Below are positions 1 to 6,069 of a stretch of DNA of 7,071 nucleotides, piece by piece; the first letter of the stretch is position 1, and each line of letters starts with the position of its first letter. Origin of the DNA: Thiotrichaceae bacterium (GTDB lineage Bacteria; Pseudomonadota; Gammaproteobacteria; Thiotrichales; Thiotrichaceae); assembly GCA_026992705.1 (NCBI GenBank), contig JALWYT010000109.1:1-7071 (forward strand). The letters run 5' to 3'. The notes beneath the pieces were generated by a model. It ran no database searches, was not told where the DNA came from, and saw only the letters and a list, made by a program, of their open reading frames with translations. Made by a program: the position numbers and the translations under genes.

Positions 1-1787
1 GCATTGACGATGCCCATATCCATCCCTGCTTTGATAGCATGGTAGAGGAATACCGCATGGATGGCTTCACGCACGGGATTATTGCCACGAAAAGAGAAGG
101 AAACATTGGAAACCCCGCCAGAAACTAAGGCATAGGGCAGGGTTTGTTTGATTTCACGCGTGGCTTCAATAAAGTCAACTGCATAATTATTATGTTCGTC
201 AATGCCTGTGGCGACAGCAAAGATATTGGGGTCGAAGATAATATCTTCAGGTGGGAAGCCGACTTTTTCGGTCAAGATTTTATAAGCACGGGTGCAAATT
301 TCGACTTTACGGGCTTGCGTATCGGCTTGTCCTTCCTCATCAAATGCCATAACGATAGTTGCCGCCCCATAGCGGCGGACTAGCTTGGCGTGTTCGATAA
401 ATTTTTCTTCGCCTTCTTTTAACGAAATAGAGTTGACGATGCCTTTACCCTGAATACATTGTAAGCCTGCTTCGATAATTTCCCACTTAGAGGAATCAAC
501 CATCACGGGGACTTTGGCAATATCAGGTTCGCCAGCGATTAGATTAAGGAAGCGAATCATACACTCTTTGGAGTCCAGCAAGCCTTCGTCCATATTAATA
601 TCAATAATTTGTGCACCATTCTCAACTTGGTTTAAGGCAATTTGGATGGCTTCATCGTATTTTTCTTCTTTGATTAATCGCTTGAAAAGAGCCGAGCCAG
701 TGACATTATTGCGTTCGCCGACGTTTACAAATAGGCTGTCTTTGCCGATATTAAAAGGTTCTAAACCCGATAAGCGGCATTCGATATCTAAATCTGGGAT
801 TTTTCTTGGTGCAATGCCCTCAACTGCATTGGCAATGGCTTGAATATGCTCAGGACTGGTTCCGCAACAACCGCCGACAATATTTAAGTAGCCACTTTCT
901 GCCCATTCTTTGATATGCACTGCCATTTCCGCACCATCCATATCGTATTCGCCAAATTCATTGGGCAAACCCGCGTTAGGGTGAGCAGAGACATGGGTAT
1001 CACAAATACGCGATAATTCTTGAACATATTGCCGCAATAAATCAGGACCTAAAGCACAGTTTAAGCCGATAGAAATTGGTTCAGCATGGCGAAGTGCATT
1101 ATAAAACGCTTCAGTGGTTTGCCCTGATAAAGTTCTGCCTGATTGGTCTGTGATGGTGCCAGAAATCATAATCGGGTATTCCTGATTGATTTCTTCAAAC
1201 ACTTGTTTAACTGCAAAAATAGCCGCCTTAGCATTGAGTGTATCAAAAATAGTTTCAATCAGAATAATATCTGCACCGCCTTCAATTAAGCCTTTAGTGG
1301 ATTCAGCATACGCCTCAACCAATTCCATAAAGGTAATATTGCGATAGCCTGGGTCATTTACATCCGGTGAGATGCTTGCGGTACGGTTCGTTGGTCCTAA
1401 TACCCCTGCAACAAAGCGAGGCTTATCGTCGGTGCTATATTTATCCGCCGCAGCACGGGCTAAGCGAGCAGCGGCAACATTCATTTCATACGATAGCTCT
1501 TGCATATCGTAATCCGCCATTGCAATAGTGGTACAACTAAAGGTATTAGTCTCGATAATATCGCAACCTGCTTGTAGATAGGCTTCATGAATGCCTTGAA
1601 TAATATCAGGGCGGGTTAGGCTTAATAGATCATTATTGCCTTTGACATCCAAATGCCAGTCAGCAAAGCGTTCACCACGAAAATCTGCCTCTTCCAAAGG
1701 ATGGCGTTGAATCATCGTTCCCATCGCACCATCAAGAATTAATATACGATTTTCAAGCGCCTGTTGGAGTTTTATTGTGTTATTCAT
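1..1787 (-). CDS. metH: Cobalamin-dependent methionine synthase, N-terminal half (partial)
   Basis: This is 5-methyltetrahydrofolate-homocysteine methyltransferase, a cytoplasmic enzyme that moves a methyl group from methyltetrahydrofolate through cobalamin to homocysteine to make methionine. An uninterrupted frame runs from ATG at 1787 leftward off the window edge, giving about 595 of the roughly 1,230 residues usual for the family. Residues 1 to about 330 form the homocysteine-binding barrel, opening with LDGAMGTMIQ. The three zinc-ligand cysteines are present: Cys244 in GLNCALGP, and Cys307 and Cys308 in GGCCGT. Residues from about 350 form the pterin-binding barrel, with VNVGERNNVTGS at 354-365 and, later, DPNIFAVATGI and GGVSNVSFSFRG. 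The cobalamin-binding and reactivation domains must lie beyond the left edge. The start is chosen because it matches the E. coli N-terminus, although no strong Shine-Dalgarno sequence precedes it. The gene is divergent from manC. One oddity is Asn360 where E. coli has Thr (GERTN). Identification is essentially certain. Confidence 0.97.
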   Translation of the reverse strand, partial: MNNTIKLQQALENRILILDGAMGTMIQRHPLEEADFRGERFADWHLDVKGNNDLLSLTRPDIIQGIHEAYLQAGCDIIETNTFSCTTIAMADYDMQELSYEMNVAAARLARAAADKYSTDDKPRFVAGVLGPTNRTASISPDVNDPGYRNITFMELVEAYAESTKGLIEGGADIILIETIFDTLNAKAAIFAVKQVFEEINQEYPIMISGTITDQSGRTLSGQTTEAFYNALRHAEPISIGLNCALGPDLLRQYVQELSRICDTHVSAHPNAGLPNEFGEYDMDGAEMAVHIKEWAESGYLNIVGGCCGTSPEHIQAIANAVEGIAPRKIPDLDIECRLSGLEPFNIGKDSLFVNVGERNNVTGSALFKRLIKEEKYDEAIQIALNQVENGAQIIDINMDEGLLDSKECMIRFLNLIAGEPDIAKVPVMVDSSKWEIIEAGLQCIQGKGIVNSISLKEGEEKFIEHAKLVRRYGAATIVMAFDEEGQADTQARKVEICTRAYKILTEKVGFPPEDIIFDPNIFAVATGIDEHNNYAVDFIEATREIKQTLPYALVSGGVSNVSFSFRGNNPVREAIHAVFLYHAIKAGMDMGIVN

Positions 1788-1817
1788 GGTGAAATCAGTC
1801 TGTCTAAAAAGATAGGG

Positions 1818-1846
1818 ATTCTAGCATGGAGAGCGTAGGGAGGTAA
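1818..1846 (-). promoter_or_regulatory. Candidate metH promoter (extended -10)
   Basis: Read on the minus strand, TGCTAGAAT (1826 to 1818) matches an extended -10 element, TGn followed by a TATAAT-like hexamer with one mismatch. Seventeen bases upstream lies TTACCT (1846 to 1841), a poor -35 with three of six consensus bases, which extended -10 promoters can tolerate. Transcription would start near 1811, leaving a leader of roughly 24 bases before the metH ATG. No cobalamin-riboswitch B12 box and no MetJ-type AGACGTCT operator are visible in the leader. This is a motif match only. Confidence 0.35.
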
Positions 1847-1944
1847 TAGATTCACTGATATTATGTATTACTCTATTGCCTCTTTTAAAATAAAAACGAA
1901 GCATAGCAGAGTGTAATAGTATTAGTTTAATTAAATTCTTACTA

Positions 1945-1953
1945 TGTTAATAT
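1945..1953 (+). promoter_or_regulatory. Candidate manC extended -10
   Basis: TGTTAATAT on the plus strand reads as TGn plus TAATAT, an extended -10 with partial match to TATAAT. A weak -35 candidate, TTTAAT at 1926-1931, lies 16 bases upstream in very AT-rich DNA that could also act as an UP-like element. If used, the transcript would begin near 1960 and carry a leader of about 105 bases that includes the dyad at 1989-2023. Such AT-rich DNA yields -10-like strings easily, so this is tentative. Confidence 0.22.
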
Positions 1954-1988
1954 CTATTTTAAATTAAATAATTAATTTTAGTTTGTTA

Positions 1989-2023
1989 CTCTTTCATTAT
2001 TCAATGATCAAACAATGAAAGGG
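1989..2023 (+). repeat. Dyad and AATGA half-site cluster upstream of manC
   Basis: CTTTCATT (1991-1998) and AATGAAAG (2014-2021) are perfect 8-base inverted repeats. A T-G wobble and a C-G pair extend them outward to 1989-2023. TCATT (1994-1998) can instead pair with AATGA (2003-2007) around a four-base loop. The second and third copies form the direct repeat CAATGA at 2002-2007 and 2013-2018, 11 bases start to start. The arrangement therefore suits either an operator for a dimeric regulator, with half-sites about one helical turn apart, or two mutually exclusive hairpins in the manC leader. The repeats are seen directly and the function is inference. Confidence 0.45.
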
Positions 2024-2064
2024 GAATAATAGCGTATTAAAAAAGTATCCATTTAGTATAAATC

Positions 2065-3492
2065 ATGACTCCTATAATCCTATCAGGTGGTTCAGGAACT
2101 CGTCTTTGGCCGCTGTCTCGTAAGAAATATCCTAAACAATTTTTGTCACTTTTTGATGATAATTTGACACTTTATCAAAACACGATTTTACGCTTAGAAG
2201 GCATTAAGAATCTCTCTCCTCCTATTACTATTTGTAATAAAGAACATCGCTTTATAGTGGCAGATCAATTAGCAGATATTAATCATGAGAACCAAGACAT
2301 TTTGCTTGAACCTACGGGTAAAAATACGGCTCCTGCAATTGCTCTGGCAGCTTTTCATTTAGAAGCGATGGGAAAAAGTCATGAACTAATGTTAGTGTTA
2401 CCTGCCGATCATATTATTAAAGATAAACAGGCATTTCATCAGTCAATTGCTATTGCTCAACAAGCCGCAGAAGATAATTACTTCGTAACATTTGGTATCC
2501 AACCTGATAAACCAGAAACGGGCTATGGCTATATTAAGCAAGGTGAACGCTTAAATAATGATACATTACTTTATAAAATTGATGCCTTTGTTGAAAAACC
2601 AGATATTAAAACGGCAAATAAATATCTAGAAAGCAAAAAATACCTGTGGAATGCAGGCATTTTTCTATTTAAAGCAAGTCAATACCTGAAAGAATTAGCC
2701 AACTATCACCCTGAAATAATAGAGTATTGCAAAGAGGCTTATAGCAAATTAACAACTGATATTGGTTTTATAAAAATAGATCAAACAGCGTTTGATAAAA
2801 CACCAAGCATATCCGTTGATGTCGCTTTAATGGAAAATACTCCAAACGCTGTGGTTACCCCGCTTAATGCTCAGTGGAGTGATGTGGGTGTTTGGTCAGC
2901 TGTTTATGAGACAGGAGACAAGAATAACGATAAAAATGTCTTTCATGGTGATGTGCTCAGTCATGAATCACATGATAATCTTGTATACACAGAGAAAAGA
3001 CTGGTTAGTCTGGTTGGTGTTAAAGATCTTGTTGTTGTTGATACACAAGATGCCACATTAGTCATTCATAAACGTAAAGCACAACAGGTAAAACAAATAG
3101 TTTCTCAACTAGAAGCAGCTAAACGACCAGAAATTGATTTACATACAGAAGTCCATCGTCCTTGGGGAGCTTATAAATGTATTGATCAGGGCAATAGATA
3201 CCAAGTTAAACGATTAACGTTAAAACCAGGGGCTTGTATTTCTAGTCAGATGCACCATCATCGTGCTGAACATTGGATTGTGGTAAAAGGAACGGCACAG
3301 GTAAAATGCAATGATAAAACCCTGTTGCTTACAGAAAATCAATCAACCTATATTCCCCTAGGAGCGACGCATCAACTCTCAAACCCAGGTAAAATTCCAC
3401 TTGAAATTATTGAAGTACAGTCAGGGGAATATTTAGGCGAAGATGATATTGTTAGATTTGAAGATCAATACGGCAGACTGTTAGATGATTAA
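2065..3492 (+). CDS. manC: Mannose-1-phosphate guanylyltransferase / mannose-6-phosphate isomerase
   Basis: This is a bifunctional cytoplasmic enzyme of GDP-mannose synthesis (ManC/CpsB/AlgA/XanB family), and 475 residues is the normal length. The N-terminal nucleotidyltransferase domain has the signature GGSGTRLWPLSR (8-19) followed by YPKQF. It continues with EPTGKNTAPAIALAA (from 82), the PADH metal-site motif (113-116), ETGYGYIK, FVEKP (175-179), WNAGIF (195-200) and WSDVGVW (271-277). The C-terminal type II isomerase cupin begins at RPWGAY (365-370). It holds QMHHHRAEHW (395-404), the metal-ligand histidines, and ends with YLGEDDIVRFED. The frame is fixed at ATG 2065 because an in-frame TAA sits at 2059-2061, yet no Shine-Dalgarno sequence precedes it. 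The last 8 bases overlap manB, so the two are very likely co-transcribed and translationally coupled. An unusual point is SVDVALMENT (250-259), where E. coli has SVDYAVMERT. Base composition is AT-richer than metH. Confidence 0.96.
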   Translation: MTPIILSGGSGTRLWPLSRKKYPKQFLSLFDDNLTLYQNTILRLEGIKNLSPPITICNKEHRFIVADQLADINHENQDILLEPTGKNTAPAIALAAFHLEAMGKSHELMLVLPADHIIKDKQAFHQSIAIAQQAAEDNYFVTFGIQPDKPETGYGYIKQGERLNNDTLLYKIDAFVEKPDIKTANKYLESKKYLWNAGIFLFKASQYLKELANYHPEIIEYCKEAYSKLTTDIGFIKIDQTAFDKTPSISVDVALMENTPNAVVTPLNAQWSDVGVWSAVYETGDKNNDKNVFHGDVLSHESHDNLVYTEKRLVSLVGVKDLVVVDTQDATLVIHKRKAQQVKQIVSQLEAAKRPEIDLHTEVHRPWGAYKCIDQGNRYQVKRLTLKPGACISSQMHHHRAEHWIVVKGTAQVKCNDKTLLLTENQSTYIPLGATHQLSNPGKIPLEIIEVQSGEYLGEDDIVRFEDQYGRLLDD

Positions 3493-4912
3493 TAAAACCA
3501 ACAAATTAACATGCTTCAAGGCTTACGATATTAGGGGTGAGCTAGATAAAGAACTTGATGAATCAATCGCCTATCGCATTGGGCGTGCTTTTGGTTTATG
3601 GCTGTATCAACAAAATAATGAACAGTCAAACAAAAATAAAACTGTCGTTGTCGGGGGAGATATACGGCTAACATCAGAATCCCTCAAACAATCATTAGCA
3701 GAGGGTTTAAGAGACGCTAATATTGATGTGATTGATCTTGGTATGACAGGTACGGAGGAAATTTATTTTGCAACATCCTATTTAAACGCGGATGGTGGTG
3801 TTGAAGTTACTGCTAGTCATAATCCCATTAATTTTAATGGCATGAAACTTGTCAAAGAACATGCAAAGCCGATTAGTGGTGATACAGGATTAAAAGATAT
3901 ACAAAGATTAGCAGAACAAAATGAATTTCCTGATATACAAGAGCAAGGAAAAATAAGATCACACTCATGTATTGAGGCTTATATAGATCACTTGCTTTCC
4001 TATATTAATGTTGCAAATATTAAGCCACTAACATTAGTTGTAAACTCAGGTAATGGAGCAGCAGGACATATTATTGATGCTTTGGAAAAACGCTTTAATC
4101 AATTAAGCGTACCTATTGAATTTATTAAAATTCATCATCAAGCTGATGGCACTTTCCCAAATGGTATACCTAATCCTTTATTAGAGGAATATAGAGAAGA
4201 TACTAAAAATGCAGTTATTAAACATAATGCAGATATGGGGATCGCATGGGACGGTGATTTTGATCGCTGCTTCTTATTTGATGAAAAAGGAAACTTTATT
4301 GATGGATACTATATTATTGGTTTACTAGCAGAAGTCTTCTTAAAGAAAAATCCCAATGCTAAAATAATTCATGACCCTCGGCTAACATGGAACACTATCG
4401 ATGTCGTAACAAAAAACAATGGTATAGCAATCCAATCAAAAACAGGTCATGCTTTTATCAAAGAAAGGATGCGGAAAGAAGATGCAATTTATGGTGGAGA
4501 GATGAGTGCTCACCATTACTTCAAGGATTTTAATTATTGTGATAGCGGAATGATACCTTGGTTATTAGTTATCGAGCTGTTATCAATAAAACACCGGTCA
4601 TTATCGTCATTAATTCAAGACCGGATTGAAATGTTTCCCTGTAGTGGTGAAGTCAACTTCACAGTAAATAACACAGAAGCCAGTATAAAGAAGGTGAAAC
4701 ATTATTTTTTAACATCAGGCGATACATCTTGCTCACCATTATTAATAGATACAACAGACGGACTTAGTATAGAATTTAAAGACTGGCGATTTAACTTGAG
4801 AGCATCGAATACTGAACCCTTATTACGCCTTAATGTGGAAAGTAGAAATAATCGAGAATTAATGCAAAATGCTTTTGAAGAAATTAAAGCATTAATTAGC
4901 AACTTTGAATGA
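3485..4912 (+). CDS. manB: Phosphomannomutase
   Basis: This alpha-D-phosphohexomutase interconverts mannose-6-phosphate and mannose-1-phosphate and supplies ManC. The 475 residues compare with about 456 in E. coli CpsG, which it resembles nearly end to end; part of the extra length is a polar Asn/Lys-rich stretch near residues 40-52. All four active-site loops are present: TASHNP with phosphoserine Ser111 (109-114), the magnesium loop DGDFDR (256-261), the sugar-recognition loop GEMSAHH (338-344), and the phosphate-binding loop RASNTEP (439-445). The N-terminal CFKAYDIRG motif is also intact. The ATG at 3485 lies inside the last codons of manC, an 8-base overlap, with no strong Shine-Dalgarno sequence, which points to coupled translation. 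It is convergent with yhbY across 102 bases, where no clear terminator is seen. Some homologues also use glucose phosphates (AlgC type), but pairing with manC and CpsG-like sequence favour mannose. Confidence 0.96.
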   Translation: MINKTNKLTCFKAYDIRGELDKELDESIAYRIGRAFGLWLYQQNNEQSNKNKTVVVGGDIRLTSESLKQSLAEGLRDANIDVIDLGMTGTEEIYFATSYLNADGGVEVTASHNPINFNGMKLVKEHAKPISGDTGLKDIQRLAEQNEFPDIQEQGKIRSHSCIEAYIDHLLSYINVANIKPLTLVVNSGNGAAGHIIDALEKRFNQLSVPIEFIKIHHQADGTFPNGIPNPLLEEYREDTKNAVIKHNADMGIAWDGDFDRCFLFDEKGNFIDGYYIIGLLAEVFLKKNPNAKIIHDPRLTWNTIDVVTKNNGIAIQSKTGHAFIKERMRKEDAIYGGEMSAHHYFKDFNYCDSGMIPWLLVIELLSIKHRSLSSLIQDRIEMFPCSGEVNFTVNNTEASIKKVKHYFLTSGDTSCSPLLIDTTDGLSIEFKDWRFNLRASNTEPLLRLNVESRNNRELMQNAFEEIKALISNFE

Positions 4913-5014
4913 AAAATAATTATAATAGGGCATAACATTACTTAATGAATAATATTTATACGAGCTATGGTGATAATAAAAAATATGTTTTGAGAAAGTT
5001 AGCGTAGCATCGAT

Positions 5015-5305
5015 CTACAGAATATTTGGTTTTTTAACGTTTCTTTTATAAAGTACGGCAATATTACCAATCCTCTGAATTAGTTCAGCATTGTTATCTG
5101 TCACAATTTTTTGGACTAAATTATCTCGCACGTTACGATCACCAGTACAGACTTTTATTTTAATTAATTGGTGAAATGTTAAAGCTGAGGTAATTTCTTT
5201 TTCTATGGTCTCTTTTAACCCGTGTTGCTCAATCATAACAACAGGATTTAGACTGTGTGCAAGTGACTTAAGCTGTTTTTTTTGAGCATTTGATAGTGAT
5301 TCCAT
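5015..5305 (-). CDS. yhbY: YhbY/CRS1-type RNA-binding ribosome-assembly protein
   Basis: This is a 96-residue single CRM-domain protein, the usual length for YhbY, which binds RNA and associates with pre-50S ribosomal particles. It opens with the family pattern LSNAQKKQLKSLAHSLNPVV (4-23). It continues with HGLKETI (28-34), HQLIKIKV and IGNIAVLYK near the C-terminus, in the order expected for the fold. The start is placed at ATG 5305 because E. coli YhbY begins just before the same NAQKK-like helix. The frame stays open to 5368, but that extension would enter rlmE coding sequence and includes the promoter. A weak purine run (AAAAGAA) sits about 5-11 bases upstream. The GxxG loop typical of CRM domains reads EQHG (26-29), so its first glycine is replaced. 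It is divergent from rlmE, a conserved proteobacterial arrangement that joins two large-subunit maturation factors. Confidence 0.93.
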   Translation of the reverse strand: MESLSNAQKKQLKSLAHSLNPVVMIEQHGLKETIEKEITSALTFHQLIKIKVCTGDRNVRDNLVQKIVTDNNAELIQRIGNIAVLYKRNVKKPNIL

Positions 5306-5332
5306 GATATTCTTTTCGTTTCCAAATAATTT

Positions 5333-5361
5333 ATTATGAATAGTACTGAATACCATGGCAA
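5333..5361 (-). promoter_or_regulatory. Probable sigma-70 promoter of yhbY
   Basis: On the minus strand, TTGCCA (5361 to 5356) and CATAAT (5338 to 5333) each match five of six sigma-70 consensus bases, with an ideal 17-base spacer. Transcription would start near 5326, giving a leader of about 20 bases ahead of ATG 5305, which supports that start over the upstream one. The -35 hexamer lies within the first rlmE codons. On the opposite strand TATTAT (5332-5337) coincides with this -10 and could serve rlmE, but no good -35 accompanies it. Confidence 0.6.
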
Positions 5362-5981
5362 TAAGCAAAAGTAGTCATCGTTGGATGAAAGAACATTTTG
5401 ATGATAAATATGTAAAAAAATCTCAGCAGGATGGCTATCGCTCAAGAGCAGTATATAAATTACAAGAAATCCAAAATAAAGATAAGATTTTTAAACAAGG
5501 GATGCAAGTTATTGATCTTGGTGCTGCTCCTGGCGGTTGGAGTCAAATTGTTACTGAATGGGTGGGTGAGAACATAGGGCGAGTGATTGCCAGTGATATT
5601 TTGTCCATTGATCCCTTGCCATTTGTTGAGTTTGTTCAGGGTGATTTCCGTGAAGAAAATGTATTGAATGACGTATTAAATCTTTTAGGAAAAGATAAAG
5701 CCGATGTTGTAATCTCTGATATGGCTCCTAATATGAGTGGCAATGACGCAATTGATATGCCTCGCTCTATTTATTTATGTGAGCTAGCACTCGATATGGC
5801 TCAACAAGTTTTAAAGCCAAATGGAGCCTTTATTGTAAAATTATTTCAAGGAGAAGGTTCTGAAAACTACATAAAAGCAGTACGCACTTATTTTAAAACG
5901 GTAAAGATTCGCAAGCCTAAAGCCTCAAGAGCAAGAAGCCGTGAAGTTTATATTGTTGGTAAAGGCTTTAGAAAAAGTTAA
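5355..5981 (+). CDS. rlmE: 23S rRNA (uridine2552-2'-O)-methyltransferase
   Basis: This is RlmE (RrmJ/FtsJ), which uses S-adenosylmethionine to methylate the ribose of U2552 in the A loop of 23S rRNA on the 50S subunit. Its 208 residues compare with 209 in E. coli. The SAM-binding motif DLGAAPGGWS lies at 54-63. The catalytic tetrad corresponding to E. coli K38-D124-K164-E199 is intact as Lys35, Asp122 (SDMAPNMSG), Lys162 (VKLFQGEG) and Glu197 (SREVYIV). The ATG at 5355 is chosen because an in-frame TGA lies at 5337-5339 and the N-terminus, with RW and EHF, aligns with E. coli. No convincing Shine-Dalgarno sequence precedes it. It is divergent from yhbY with 49 bases between the starts. In E. 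coli and many relatives ftsH follows directly. Here the next gene is on the opposite strand, so rlmE seems to be transcribed alone. Confidence 0.97.
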   Translation: MAISKSSHRWMKEHFDDKYVKKSQQDGYRSRAVYKLQEIQNKDKIFKQGMQVIDLGAAPGGWSQIVTEWVGENIGRVIASDILSIDPLPFVEFVQGDFREENVLNDVLNLLGKDKADVVISDMAPNMSGNDAIDMPRSIYLCELALDMAQQVLKPNGAFIVKLFQGEGSENYIKAVRTYFKTVKIRKPKASRARSREVYIVGKGFRKS

Positions 5982-6020
5982 TTCTATACCTTTTTAACAA
6001 TTGTAAATATAATTTAACTC

Positions 6021-6049
6021 AGTCTACCTATTAATAGATCATATAGACT
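6021..6049. repeat. Nested dyad between convergent rlmE and gldG-like genes
   Basis: AGTCTA (6021-6026) and TAGACT (6044-6049) are perfect inverted repeats that enclose the 10-base palindrome CTATTAATAG (6028-6037). The position, in the 88-base gap between convergent stop codons, is where a bidirectional terminator would be expected. However, the stems are AT-rich and short, and neither strand has a T-tract directly after the dyad. It may therefore be a processing or protective hairpin, or chance. The symmetry is seen and the function is not established. Confidence 0.25.
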
Positions 6050-6069
6050 AAAAACTATTGAGAATAGCA

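Noticed and set aside
144..843. Plus-strand open frames at 144-383 and 514-843
   Set aside because: They lie antisense within metH, whose minus-strand frame is continuous and carries the conserved motifs; their translations show no recognisable family.
2015..2029. Tiny upstream frame ATG AAA GGG GAA TAA before manC
   Set aside because: Four codons with no ribosome site; the ATG is part of the dyad and is best explained by it.
1788..2064. Cobalamin riboswitch or MetJ operator ahead of metH
   Set aside because: I looked for a B12-box-like GCCACTG on the minus strand and for AGACGTCT repeats and saw neither.
2867..3061. 64-codon plus-strand frame inside manC
   Set aside because: It is an alternate frame of the guanylyltransferase coding sequence, with no family features.
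2065..4912. Horizontal transfer of manCB inferred from lower GC than metH
   Set aside because: yhbY, rlmE and the gldG-like gene look similarly AT-rich, so metH rather than manCB is the compositional outlier; no repeats or mobile genes flank the pair.
4702..4938. 78-codon minus-strand frame over the 3' end of manB
   Set aside because: It is antisense to the conserved RASNTEP region of manB and has no independent support.
4913..5014. Intrinsic terminator between manB and yhbY
   Set aside because: Only small AT-rich palindromes (for example ATTATAAT at 4919-4926 and CATTACTTAATG at 4936-4947) are present, none with a GC-containing stem followed by a T-tract.
5306..5368. Longer YhbY start at 5368
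   Set aside because: It would add 21 residues absent from the family, run into rlmE coding sequence, and place the yhbY promoter inside its own coding region.
5248..5445. 65-codon minus-strand frame between yhbY and rlmE
   Set aside because: It overlaps both real genes in other frames and does not resemble a known protein.
5972..5995. AAAAAG / CTTTTT pairing just after rlmE as a bidirectional terminator
   Set aside because: The stem is six pairs, five of them A-T, and the bases between do not continue the pairing; too weak to call.
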